Assembly: GCA_910585855.1 (NCBI GenBank)
Contig: CAJUGZ010000052.1
Location: 1-17,876 of the forward strand
Direction: 5' to 3'
Length of the DNA stretch: 17,876 bases
DNA from: an uncultured Lachnospiraceae bacterium
GTDB lineage: Bacteria > Bacillota_A > Clostridia > Lachnospirales > Lachnospiraceae
The notes below the pieces were generated by a model. The model did no database searches. It was not told where the DNA came from and saw nothing but the letters and a program-made list of their open reading frames with translations. A program made the position numbers and the translations under genes. The stretch's first letter is position 1. Each line of letters opens with the position of its first letter. Shown in pieces: positions 1-7,059 of this stretch.

Positions 1-85
1 GAAAAGGCAGAAGTCTTAGAACTTCTTACTTTTTGGAAACCGGAACAGCAGGATGTCCACCGTTTTCGAATCTGGCGTCCCCCCA
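1..85 (-). repeat. Dispersed repeat, copy A
   Basis: Read on the minus strand this carries the core GCCAGATTCGAAAAC (62-76), then TGGACATCCTGCTGT and an AAAAAGTAAGAAGT end. The same order and most of the same bases recur on the plus strand at 6897-6966. It sits directly after the last gene of the pot operon. In the frame ARFENGGHPAV it ends at a stop, and the other copy reads ARFENNGQPAV and also ends at a stop. Whether it is a non-coding element or a remnant of a gene end cannot be told here. Confidence 0.55.
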
Positions 86-102
86 TCTCCCCCCAATATA
101 AC

Positions 103-873
103 TTACACATAGTCTTCCACCAGCAAAAAGCAAACGCTGTCCTGCCGTTCTACTATATAATATACCGCAAAATCGCATGAAAGTTCATTTATTCTAAAAA
201 CCTGCAAAATCCCAGCATCCTCTTCTAATTTAGAGATAAAATCATGATATCTAGGATATTCTTTTTTTAATTTTTCTATACATTCCTTATTTTCTGAATA
301 CTCTTCACAGTAATAAGAAAACCGACACAGCGAACTCTCTTCATACTCTTTTAGTTCCTGTATCAATGATTCCTTTGTCATCTGTACCACACTTTCCTGT
401 GAAAATTCATACTGAAACTCATCACAAAGTACTTTTTCAAAATCAGAAATTACCCCTTCTCTCCCAACAAAGAACTCTAAAAATTCTGGATAATATCTTC
501 GAAAAAAATCTTCATCGTATTTTATATTACAACAAGCACTTTCCGCACGTTTCAAATCCTCAAACTGACCAAGCAAAAACATCATCAGTGCATACTTTCC
601 TACCTCTTCTTTATCTGCAGCATAAAAATCCAGACAAAGCTCCATTACAACAAGATGAAACTCCGATGCCATTACACCATACAGTTCCATTTTTTCTTCT
701 TTTAAAAGATAGTCCTTCCTCCACTCTTTTATTTTTGGGAAAAATTTCTTTCCCCGCTCTTGAAAATTAGAAGTTGTCATTTCCTCTTTTATTAAAAAAT
801 CCAATAAATGCGTGCAAAAATTATTATTAAATATCTGTCTTAAAACGGTTTCTTTTTCCCACAAATCAATCAT
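103..873 (-). CDS. Unrecognised acidic, mostly helical cytoplasmic protein, last gene of the pot operon
   Basis: I do not recognise a family for this 256-residue protein. It has no signal peptide, membrane segment or known catalytic motif. It is rich in Glu, Asp, Lys, Phe and Tyr and reads as a soluble, largely alpha-helical protein. Examples are the KEEKMELYG and FLLGQFEDLKRAE stretches in the first half and a Glu/Tyr/Cys-rich central part near residues 170-200. It ends in a short beta-like segment, CFLLVEDYV. The ATG is preceded by AAGAAAGG, a serviceable ribosome site with short spacing, and lies 15 bases after the potD stop, so it is very probably cotranscribed with potABCD. That position hints at a role linked to polyamine uptake, but nothing in the protein shows it. 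It could equally be an unrelated passenger gene. The reading frame is intact, and a dispersed repeat copy lies directly after its stop codon. Confidence 0.75.
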   Translation of the reverse strand: MIDLWEKETVLRQIFNNNFCTHLLDFLIKEEMTTSNFQERGKKFFPKIKEWRKDYLLKEEKMELYGVMASEFHLVVMELCLDFYAADKEEVGKYALMMFLLGQFEDLKRAESACCNIKYDEDFFRRYYPEFLEFFVGREGVISDFEKVLCDEFQYEFSQESVVQMTKESLIQELKEYEESSLCRFSYYCEEYSENKECIEKLKKEYPRYHDFISKLEEDAGILQVFRINELSCDFAVYYIVERQDSVCFLLVEDYV

Positions 874-888
874 CTGCCTTTCTTTTGG

Positions 889-2295
889 CTACTTCTTCTG
901 CCACCACTCTGCCAAATCAAAACACCTTACATTTGTCCACATACGATTAATCCGCTGGTTTTCCTCCTGATCAAAATACTCCATTACCACACACCGATCC
1001 ATCACCGAAACAGGCGGATACTGCGCATAAAGCTGACGTTTTGTCTGTTCCTGCGGTGCTGTTACAAAGTATTCTTTTCCGAAAAAATAGCTGATTTCAT
1101 AATCTATTGTATCTGTTTCCTCTTCCTCTGCCCCATAATTCCATTCAATATATTGAGAAATCTGATCACTTTCTCCTCCTGAAATCACAGAAGTATATCC
1201 AATATACTCCATATTTCGAATTGCATTGTCTGGTCTGGATACAAAGTGAATAAATGCCTCTGCTGCCATCTGCTTCTCCCGATCTCCGGCAATCGCATCT
1301 TTTAGCATACACCATCCGTCAAACCAAAGGTTCGTAGCCTCCTCCGGTGCAGAATAGCAAAGAAAAATCCCGTCTTCCTCTGCCTGATCTAATGTATAAA
1401 CCGCATCTCCTGACCACTGCTGATTTGCTACTACCTTTCCCGTTACCATATCCGCTTTTCCGCTGTCGGTTTCAAACGAATAAACCTGATCCTTTATTCT
1501 GCTTAAAATTTCTTCTACTGCTTCTACGGTTTCAGAATCAGTCAGATTCAGCAGTTCTCCTAACTTCTCTTTATAGTCGTTTTGTTCTAAAAAATCTGGA
1601 TCTAAAATCCAATCTTTTTGATAAATACTGACTCCGGCAAAAAAAGCATCCCTCACACTGTCCTTTATTGTAATCCGTTTATAAAATTTATCTGACAAAA
1701 GCAAATCCCAATGCGCCGCTTCTTCTTGTGTCACTTCAGAAGGATTATATACTATTCCAAGCGTTCCCCACATATAGCCTGCAGCATATTTGCTAAGCGG
1801 TTCTCCATTAATCTCTAGTTCATCATATACCTTCTTAATATAAGGAGAAACCCCATTTGCATAATAGTGATGCTCCGTATTTTTATAAAAATCCTCTGAA
1901 AACGGCAGCACCAAATCCTCCGCAATCAATTTCATAATCATATACTCCGAAGGACAGACCAAATCATAGGCATCCCCCAATGTAATCTGGTTATACAGCT
2001 CCTCATTTGTTCCAAAGGTAGAATACTCCACCTTTACCTTTTTTCCATATACCTGATAAAACCACTCCTGAAAATCCTCAATCATCCCATTTTCAGGCAA
2101 AATCACAGTACCGTCCGAAAGTACAACCGCATCTTCTTCCTCCCATCCCCCTTCATCAATATATTCCTCCCAGTTATTCACCCGAAGTACAATCGTATCC
2201 TCCTCTTCCTTTCCACATCCTCCTAATAAGACCAAAAAAATCCCCAAAATCCAAACAGCATACCACCTTTTTTTACCTGTATCCACTCTGACCAC
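889..2295 (-). CDS. potD: Spermidine/putrescine-binding lipoprotein of the Pot ABC transporter
   Basis: This is the extracellular polyamine receptor that delivers substrate to PotB/PotC. It has a basic N-terminus, a hydrophobic segment and a lipobox LGGC with the lipidated Cys at about residue 27. A PotD-type fold follows: NWEEYI at the start of the mature domain, YSTFGTNEELYNQ, YDLVCPSEYM and WGTLGIVYNP. The polyamine-contact positions known from E. coli PotD appear conserved: Trp in NWEEY, acidic residues in KDSVRDAF, Trp in QQWSGDA, and Trp/Asp in LWFDGW. At 468 residues it is well over 100 longer than E. coli PotD. The extra length includes an acidic insert after NWEEYI and a longer C-terminal lobe. 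The first codon is GTG. A second in-frame GTG at 2286, with GGAG eight bases upstream, may be the real start. It begins 15 bases after potC. Confidence 0.93.
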   Translation of the reverse strand: MVRVDTGKKRWYAVWILGIFLVLLGGCGKEEEDTIVLRVNNWEEYIDEGGWEEEDAVVLSDGTVILPENGMIEDFQEWFYQVYGKKVKVEYSTFGTNEELYNQITLGDAYDLVCPSEYMIMKLIAEDLVLPFSEDFYKNTEHHYYANGVSPYIKKVYDELEINGEPLSKYAAGYMWGTLGIVYNPSEVTQEEAAHWDLLLSDKFYKRITIKDSVRDAFFAGVSIYQKDWILDPDFLEQNDYKEKLGELLNLTDSETVEAVEEILSRIKDQVYSFETDSGKADMVTGKVVANQQWSGDAVYTLDQAEEDGIFLCYSAPEEATNLWFDGWCMLKDAIAGDREKQMAAEAFIHFVSRPDNAIRNMEYIGYTSVISGGESDQISQYIEWNYGAEEEETDTIDYEISYFFGKEYFVTAPQEQTKRQLYAQYPPVSVMDRCVVMEYFDQEENQRINRMWTNVRCFDLAEWWQKK

Positions 2296-2310
2296 TCCAA
2301 TCTATCTTAT

Positions 2311-3096
2311 TTATTCCTCAGACTGTTTTGTATGATAATTCATTCCAACTACCACCAAAGTTACAACTACAAAAATAATCGTTGACAAAGCCCAAAGCGC
2401 TGTCTTAATCTCTGTCTGAGAACCCCTTGTAGCATTTACCACATATGTACTGATGGTATCAAATGTTGCGGGTTTTGTATAAGTAGCTATAAAATAATCA
2501 TCCAGCGACAATGTAATTGCCGTCATAAAGCCGGATACAATTCCCGGAACAATCTGCGGCAGAATCACTTTTATCAATGCCTGAAAAGGGGTACACCCCA
2601 AGTCCAAAGCAGCCTCATAAAGCTGACTGTCCATCTGTTTTAAACGAGGCAATACCGATAAATAGACATAAGGAGCACAAAGCGCAGTCTGTCCAATCAC
2701 AAGCGGAAGAAAGGTTTCCTTTCGAATACGAAAAAATGCAATCATCAAAATACAAGTCGAAAAACCAGTTACTACATCTGCATTTACAACAGGAATCTGA
2801 TTGGCAAATTCAATTACTCCTCTGGTTGTCTTTTTCGAATAAAATGCTCCAATCGCTCCAATAGTCCCCAAAAAAGTAGCCAGCAATGCCACCACAACCG
2901 CAAGAATACAAGTTCCAAATATCATTTGCAAAAGTTCTGGTGTTGTAAACAGCGTCTTATAATTTTTCAAAGAAAATCCCCGTATCTGTCCTATCATAGC
3001 CGAATTGGTAAAGCTATAAACCGTTAAAATCAAAATCGGTGCATATAAAAACAGCAGTACCAAATAAATCCAAACCGTACCTAGCATTTTCTTCAT
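2311..3096 (-). CDS. potC: Spermidine/putrescine ABC transporter permease PotC
   Basis: Inner-membrane permease of the binding-protein-dependent type, 261 residues, normal for PotC. Hydrophobic segments lie at about residues 7-28, 58-85, 105-122, 130-150, 183-205 and 235-255. The coupling loop YEAALDLGCTPFQALIKVILP at about residues 160-180 is the EAA motif that docks on the ATPase PotA. SLDDYFIATYT is typical of the PotC side of the family. It should pair with PotB to form the pore for putrescine or spermidine. The ATG at 3096 lies 12 bases after a perfect AGGAGG (3109-3114), which is long. An out-of-frame ATG at 3103 sits nearer that ribosome site, but its frame closes after 29 codons. The gene lies 60 bases after potB and 15 before potD, within the same operon. 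Confidence 0.95.
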   Translation of the reverse strand: MKKMLGTVWIYLVLLFLYAPILILTVYSFTNSAMIGQIRGFSLKNYKTLFTTPELLQMIFGTCILAVVVALLATFLGTIGAIGAFYSKKTTRGVIEFANQIPVVNADVVTGFSTCILMIAFFRIRKETFLPLVIGQTALCAPYVYLSVLPRLKQMDSQLYEAALDLGCTPFQALIKVILPQIVPGIVSGFMTAITLSLDDYFIATYTKPATFDTISTYVVNATRGSQTEIKTALWALSTIIFVVVTLVVVGMNYHTKQSEE

Positions 3097-3156
3097 CTCT
3101 CATGTAATCCTCCTATTTTTCGTTTCCTAATCTGTATCTATAACCTTATTTCTTTT

Positions 3157-3957
3157 TTATTTTAAAACACGAGCCCGTTTTGCCTGTTCCTGTTTTGTAA
3201 TCCGCCCTGAAAATAAAGTTACTGCTCCAATCATCAGCAATAAGATAACAGAAATAACCGATCCATTGTTCCAGTCATAAGAACTAAAATAACTGCCAAT
3301 TAAACTTCCCATAATATAAGTACTGTTATAAACCATATCCAGCACCACATAATTGGTCATAGAAGGCAAAAATACCATAGTAACACCACTGATAATACCG
3401 GGAACGGAAAGCGGCAGCACCACTTTATAAAAAACCTGAAATTCGGATGCTCCAAGGTCAAAGGCTGCCTCAATCAAACTGTTATCCAATTTGCACAATG
3501 CCTGATAGAGCGGCAAAATCATAAAAGGCAAAAAATCATACACCATACAAAGTATCGTATTAAAAAACGGATGATAAGCAAGATTTCCTTCCAATAAAGT
3601 TAAAATTTCTTTTAATGCCGTAATACGCAGTGTAAAATTAATCCACATCGGAAGTACAAACATCATAATAAATGCCTGCTTTTTGCCAAAATTGCCCTTT
3701 GCCAAAAAAAAAGCAGCCGGATATGCCAATAAAAGGCAGAATACTGTTGTAAACAGTGCAATCACTATACTATAAAGCAATGTTCCAATCGTTTTTCCGC
3801 TTCCAAAAAAACGAATAAAATTTGCAAATGAAATATTTCCGTTTTCATCTGTAAACCCAAAATAGATTAAAACCAAAAGCGGAATAATCACAAATAAAAG
3901 CAAAAATATCGCATAAGGAACAGCAAGCTGCTTTCTTGAAAATAAATTTTTATTCAT
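3157..3957 (-). CDS. potB: Spermidine/putrescine ABC transporter permease PotB
   Basis: Inner-membrane permease, partner of PotC. The hydrophobic N-terminal segment after FSRKQLAVPYA is characteristic of PotB. Further membrane segments follow, and the cytoplasmic EAA loop IEAAFDLGASEFQVFYKVVLP lies at about residue 160. It ends in a short basic tail. I chose the ATG at 3957 (266 residues) because GGGAG lies seven bases upstream. The frame also has an earlier ATG at 4002, which overlaps the potA stop codon as ATGA but has no good ribosome site and would add 15 residues unlike the family N-terminus. If 4002 is used, the protein has 281 residues. The tight junction with potA indicates translational coupling in one operon. 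Confidence 0.95.
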   Translation of the reverse strand: MNKNLFSRKQLAVPYAIFLLLFVIIPLLVLIYFGFTDENGNISFANFIRFFGSGKTIGTLLYSIVIALFTTVFCLLLAYPAAFFLAKGNFGKKQAFIMMFVLPMWINFTLRITALKEILTLLEGNLAYHPFFNTILCMVYDFLPFMILPLYQALCKLDNSLIEAAFDLGASEFQVFYKVVLPLSVPGIISGVTMVFLPSMTNYVVLDMVYNSTYIMGSLIGSYFSSYDWNNGSVISVILLLMIGAVTLFSGRITKQEQAKRARVLK

Positions 3958-3998
3958 CTCTCCACTCCCATACCAATTTTTATATAATTCTTTTTTTA

Positions 3999-5471
3999 TC
4001 ATATAAAATCATTACTTTTTATAGGAATTATTCGATAAGTTACTTTTTCCTGAGGAATTAAAATACTGACAAAATCCTCCTGATTCCACAAATCTTCGTC
4101 ATCTACCACATAGTCCTCCTCCGACTTGCTCCGCACCGTATAGCGATAATGATCTCCTACATAAAGAAAAGAAATAATCTTTCCCTGTACCACTCCAGCT
4201 TTTGCATCATCACTTAATTGCGCCACAGACGGCTGAAACGATGCCTCTATCCGTATCCCTTCTGTTCGAATCGGCTGTCCGTTTTTCCCTGTCAGACTGC
4301 CTCCCGAAAGCGTTGCATCGGGAAAAATCTGCTCCGGCTTTACTTCCCAAGAAAAATCCTCAAATTCCACAGATAACCCCTTTTCTTCCGAATATGCCCC
4401 CAACACTCCTTCGTAATGGTTAATACTGTTGTCATATGGAATCAAATGAATTAAATCTGGTGCAATATAAAGCCCCACTGTTGTACCAATCGGATAATTT
4501 TTTAAACTATGAATCTCAATTTCATTTTTCCCGGAGCGCACAAATACAATATAAAAAGTTCCCTTAAAATCAGAAGAAAGAATTTTCCCCTGAATTTGTC
4601 CTCTTCCTACAGCCGTAATTTCAATATCCTCCGGGCGGACAACGACATCCACTACCGTTCCCATTTCATAGTCATCTACACAGTCAAATACTGCACCGCA
4701 AAAACTTGCCTTTTTCTTATCTACCATTCTTCCTTTAAAAATATTGCTCTCTCCGATAAAATCCGCTACAAACAAATTACTTGGCTCATTATAAATTTCT
4801 TCTGGTGTACCTATCTGCTGGATCTCTCCGTCTGCCATTACTACAATTTTATCTGACATAGTAAGAGCTTCTTCCTGATCATGTGTGACAAAAATAAAAG
4901 TAATTCCCAACTTTTTATGCATATTTTTTAATTCTAACTGCATCTCTTTGCGCATTTTATAATCCAATGCACTGAGCGGTTCATCTAAAAGCAAAAGTTC
5001 TGGCTCATTTACAATGGCTCTTGCAATCGCAATTCGCTGCTGCTGCCCACCGGATAACGTATGGATACTTCTTTTCTCAAACCCCTCTAAATCCACAATT
5101 TCCAAAGCATGGCGCACTTTTTCGTCCTGTTCTCTTTTGGCAAGCTTTTTTAGCTTTAAACCAAATGCAATATTGTCATATACATTTAAATGCGGAAATA
5201 AGGCATACTTTTGAAATACAGTATTAATTGGACGCTTATTTGGCGGAAGAACACTGATATCCTCCCCATTCAGCAAAATTTCACCTGAAGTCGGTATCTC
5301 AAAACCTCCTATCATACGAAGAATCGTGGTCTTTCCACAGCCGGACGGACCTAAAAAAGTGACAAATTCACCTTTTTTTACTTCCAAATTAAAATCCTCC
5401 GTCACTACGGTATTTCCGTCAAAACATTTTTTGATATGTCTTAGTTCAATTAAATTCTCGCTCTTCTTCAT
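3999..5471 (-). CDS. potA: Spermidine/putrescine ABC transporter ATP-binding protein PotA, with extended C-terminus
   Basis: ATPase that powers the PotB/PotC pore. All nucleotide-binding elements are present: Walker A GPSGCGKT (residues 41-48), Q-loop FQKYALFPH, signature LSGGQQQR (139-146), Walker B LLLLDEP, D-loop SALD and switch His in VTHDQEEA (about 197). A TOBE-type regulatory region with VVRPEDIEI follows. The protein has about 490 residues, roughly 110-120 more than E. coli PotA. After the first TOBE-like part, which ends near DLIHLIPY, a second stretch with KIISFLYVGDHYRYTVR looks like another TOBE-like fold interrupted by an insert. I prefer the ATG at 5471, preceded by GGAAGG with good spacing. 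An upstream in-frame ATG at 5489 would add six residues. It is the first gene of the pot operon, with a clear promoter about 60 bases upstream. Confidence 0.96.
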   Translation of the reverse strand: MKKSENLIELRHIKKCFDGNTVVTEDFNLEVKKGEFVTFLGPSGCGKTTILRMIGGFEIPTSGEILLNGEDISVLPPNKRPINTVFQKYALFPHLNVYDNIAFGLKLKKLAKREQDEKVRHALEIVDLEGFEKRSIHTLSGGQQQRIAIARAIVNEPELLLLDEPLSALDYKMRKEMQLELKNMHKKLGITFIFVTHDQEEALTMSDKIVVMADGEIQQIGTPEEIYNEPSNLFVADFIGESNIFKGRMVDKKKASFCGAVFDCVDDYEMGTVVDVVVRPEDIEITAVGRGQIQGKILSSDFKGTFYIVFVRSGKNEIEIHSLKNYPIGTTVGLYIAPDLIHLIPYDNSINHYEGVLGAYSEEKGLSVEFEDFSWEVKPEQIFPDATLSGGSLTGKNGQPIRTEGIRIEASFQPSVAQLSDDAKAGVVQGKIISFLYVGDHYRYTVRSKSEEDYVVDDEDLWNQEDFVSILIPQEKVTYRIIPIKSNDFI

Positions 5472-5511
5472 CGTTTTTCCTTCCACCATTTTTTCCTGAA
5501 TTGATAACCAC

Positions 5512-5532
5512 TATATCATATTGTATATCATA
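5512..5532 (-). repeat. Direct repeat TATGATATA x2 overlapping the potA -10
   Basis: On the minus strand TATGATATA occurs twice with a 12-base offset (5524-5532 and 5512-5520). The first copy contains the -10 box of the potA promoter. The second could be a competing -10 or an operator half. Either reading is inference, because short AT-rich repeats also arise by chance. Confidence 0.3.
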
Positions 5533-5555
5533 AAAGAAAAAGTCATTCTATGCAA
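5527..5555 (-). promoter_or_regulatory. Promoter of the potABCD operon
   Basis: On the minus strand TTGCAT (5550-5555) and TATGAT (5527-5532) are separated by exactly 17 bases, a good sigma-A type promoter. It points into potA, and a transcript would start near 5520, about 50 bases before the chosen ATG. Confidence 0.65.
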
Positions 5556-5603
5556 GTAAAATCTTATAAAATTTTGTCGTTTTTTTCGATTTCCAGTAAT
5601 TGG

Positions 5604-5631
5604 TTTGACGAAGGGGATGCCAGATTAAAAC
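5604..5631 (+). repeat. Dispersed repeat, decayed copy C
   Basis: GGGGATGCCAGATTAAAAC (5613-5631) resembles GGGGACGCCAGATTCGAAAAC of copy A with two bases missing and one changed. The right half of the repeat is absent. It lies between the AraC terminator and the pot promoter. The match is short, so this is tentative. Confidence 0.3.
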
Positions 5632-5676
5632 AAAAACACCAGAGCAAAAAACCAATTTTCTTACTCTGGTGTTTTT
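5632..5676 (-). terminator. Strong terminator after the AraC gene, probably bidirectional
   Basis: A perfect 13-bp stem pairs 5632-5644 with 5664-5676 (core ACACCAGAG / CTCTGGTGT) around a 19-base loop. T-rich tracts lie on both sides, TTTTTGTTTT on the minus strand. It lies 15 bases after the AraC stop and separates that gene from the pot operon. Confidence 0.85.
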
Positions 5677-5690
5677 AGTATTTTTTATTG

Positions 5691-6542
5691 CTAAATAGCT
5701 GTTTGATTTCCTATCCTGTCTGTATCGTTTTTTCGATAATCACTTGGCAGGCAATAGTAATACTGCTTAAATGCTGTAGTAAGTGACTTTGCACTTGGAA
5801 ATCCATTTTTTAAAGCAATTTCTCCTATACTTTGATTACTGTTTAATAAATCATGATAGGCATGTTCTAAACGTATCTTTTGAAGATACTGTTTAAAGTT
5901 CATATCGCCGTACTTTTTAAACATCTTTGACAGATATACCGGTGAAAATCCAAACTCTTCTGCCAAACTTTCTAATGTAATTTCTGCAGCATAATTTTCC
6001 TGCATATAATTTAATATTTCCCCTAATCGCCCTTGTCCGCCGAAATGGGCGGTATCTTTACTGCGTTTTTCTGCTGAGCCATAAGTCAAAAGCAGTTTAT
6101 GCAATAATTGATAGAATTTTGATTGAAGCTCCAGCTCGTAGGCAAATTCTTTTTTTTCTGATATAACTGCCATTTCTTCTAAAATTTTTCCTATATATTC
6201 CTCTGCTTTTTGACATTGATTTTGGGAAAAAAATGCCTCTTCTTTTTTTATATACCCTTTTAAAAAGAGAGCTGGTATCTGAATCACTAGAATTTCACTT
6301 TCTGGTTCTGCCGCAGCAGAATACGTTTCATTCAAATTGATTACGATGACTTCTCCTTTATGTAAAAAGTAATGTCTTTCTCGAATAAACAACCGAAGTT
6401 CTCCTTGTCGTACATAAAATACTTCGATATACTCTTTATGCCAGCGTTTGGTATTCTTTGACTTTTCTTCTACTTTTCCAAAATAAAACATTCGAAATGG
6501 AAGTTCTTCCCATACCTTTCCCTGTTCCTGCCGAAATTTCAA
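5691..6542 (-). CDS. AraC-family transcriptional regulator with cupin sensor domain
   Basis: A 283-residue DNA-binding regulator. The N-terminal half (about residues 34-90) has the cupin pattern of AraC-type sugar sensors: WHKEYIEVFYVRQGEL, then LHKGEVIVIN. The C-terminal 100 residues carry two helix-turn-helix units, ITLESLAEEFGFSPVYLSKMF (about 189-209) and SIGEIALKNGFPSAKSLTTAF (about 238-258), with the usual ending YYCLPSDYRK. The start codon is TTG, since the codon directly before it in frame is TAG and no earlier start is possible. GGTGA five bases upstream serves as ribosome site. It has its own promoter and terminator, so it is probably monocistronic. Its position between the pectinase pair and the pot operon suggests control of one or the other, more likely the sugar genes. 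The ligand and targets are not visible. Confidence 0.93.
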   Translation of the reverse strand: MKFRQEQGKVWEELPFRMFYFGKVEEKSKNTKRWHKEYIEVFYVRQGELRLFIRERHYFLHKGEVIVINLNETYSAAAEPESEILVIQIPALFLKGYIKKEEAFFSQNQCQKAEEYIGKILEEMAVISEKKEFAYELELQSKFYQLLHKLLLTYGSAEKRSKDTAHFGGQGRLGEILNYMQENYAAEITLESLAEEFGFSPVYLSKMFKKYGDMNFKQYLQKIRLEHAYHDLLNSNQSIGEIALKNGFPSAKSLTTAFKQYYYCLPSDYRKNDTDRIGNQTAI

Positions 6543-6622
6543 CTAATTCACCATCCCTTAATTGCAAAACCAACATTTTTATCTGAAAACTTACAACCAT
6601 ATTTTATTGTTTTCCCACTTTT

Positions 6623-6651
6623 ATTATAGCGTTTCTGCTAAAACCTTTCAA
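6623..6651 (-). promoter_or_regulatory. Promoter of the AraC-family regulator
   Basis: On the minus strand TTGAAA (6646-6651) and a perfect TATAAT (6623-6628) are separated by 17 bases. Transcription would begin near 6616 and leave a leader of about 70 bases before the TTG start. Confidence 0.75.
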
Positions 6652-6745
6652 TGTTATTTTATAAAAAGCGCATTATTTGGCATAAAAAATACACTTTTTG
6701 ACAGTTATTTTTTTAATAAAATCCAAGTTTATTCTAATCACACAG

Positions 6746-6758
6746 CCGGAATCGAACC
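6746..6758 (-). other. tRNA T-arm-like scrap
   Basis: On the minus strand GGTTCGATTCCGG looks like the T-loop and part of the stem of a tRNA. No acceptor, D or anticodon arm is found around it, so this is not a tRNA gene. It may be chance or a leftover of an old integration site. Confidence 0.2.
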
Positions 6759-6896
6759 AGAGGTCTATGAAAAACCATCATATAAATTAAAATTTTTATA
6801 TCACCGGACGCAAGAGGCGGTTGACTGGATAGCGGTAGAAATTTTTATTACAGAACAAATCTTCCGCAAAGTTTAGACACAATTCTTTTTTTGTTT

Positions 6897-6966
6897 CGGG
6901 AGCAAGAAACAGCCAGATTCGAAAACAATGGGCAGCCTGCAGTGACTTTGGAAAAAAGTTAGAAGT
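6897..6966 (+). repeat. Dispersed repeat, copy B
   Basis: The core GCCAGATTCGAAAAC (6912-6926) is identical to copy A. It is followed by TGGGCAGCCTGCAGT and AAAAAAGTTAGAAGT, matching copy A with scattered substitutions. It is oriented opposite to copy A relative to the window and lies just beyond the terminator of the pectinesterase gene. Confidence 0.55.
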
Positions 6967-6973
6967 AAAAACC

Positions 6974-7012
6974 AAAATATAGCAGATAACATTCCATTAC
7001 CTGCTATATTTT
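6974..7012 (-). terminator. Terminator of the pectinesterase gene, possibly bidirectional
   Basis: A 12-bp stem pairs AAAATATAGCAG (6974-6985) with CTGCTATATTTT (7001-7012) around a 15-base loop. On the minus strand TTTTGGTTTTTAC follows. It lies about 48 bases beyond the stop codon. The stem is AT-rich but perfect. Confidence 0.75.
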
Positions 7013-7059
7013 AACCCTCTTAATATAAAATTTTCACTAGCTAAAACAATTTTATTTCT

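Larger units (their letters stand above)
6543..7059. other. 517-base stretch without a supported gene
   Basis: From left to right this holds the leader and promoter of the AraC gene and an AT-rich stretch with an isolated TTGACA (6698-6703, no matching -10). A tRNA-T-arm-like scrap (6746-6758), a dispersed repeat copy (about 6897-6966) and the terminator of the esterase gene (6974-7012) follow. A plus-strand frame (6562-6876) crosses part of it but has no ribosome site and runs over the AraC promoter, so I do not call a gene. Confidence 0.6.

Noticed and set aside
9..26. Hairpin AGAAGT/ACTTCT as terminator of the pot operon
   Set aside because: Only six AT-rich base pairs and a weak T run at the window edge; too little to call.
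1..180. Open plus-strand frame ending at TGA 178-180, possible tail of a convergent gene
   Set aside because: It is antisense to the dispersed repeat and then to the end of the minus-strand gene; 59 open codons prove little and no family is recognised.
6698..6726. Plus-strand promoter from the perfect TTGACA
   Set aside because: No usable -10 at 16-18 bases and no gene downstream on that strand.
6740..6810. tRNA gene on the minus strand
   Set aside because: Only a T-loop-like string is present; no acceptor, D or anticodon arms can be folded around it.
6562..6876. Plus-strand frame of 104 codons in the intergenic stretch
   Set aside because: No ribosome site, biased low-complexity start, and it runs over the AraC promoter. 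The last third looks slightly more protein-like, but nothing identifies it.
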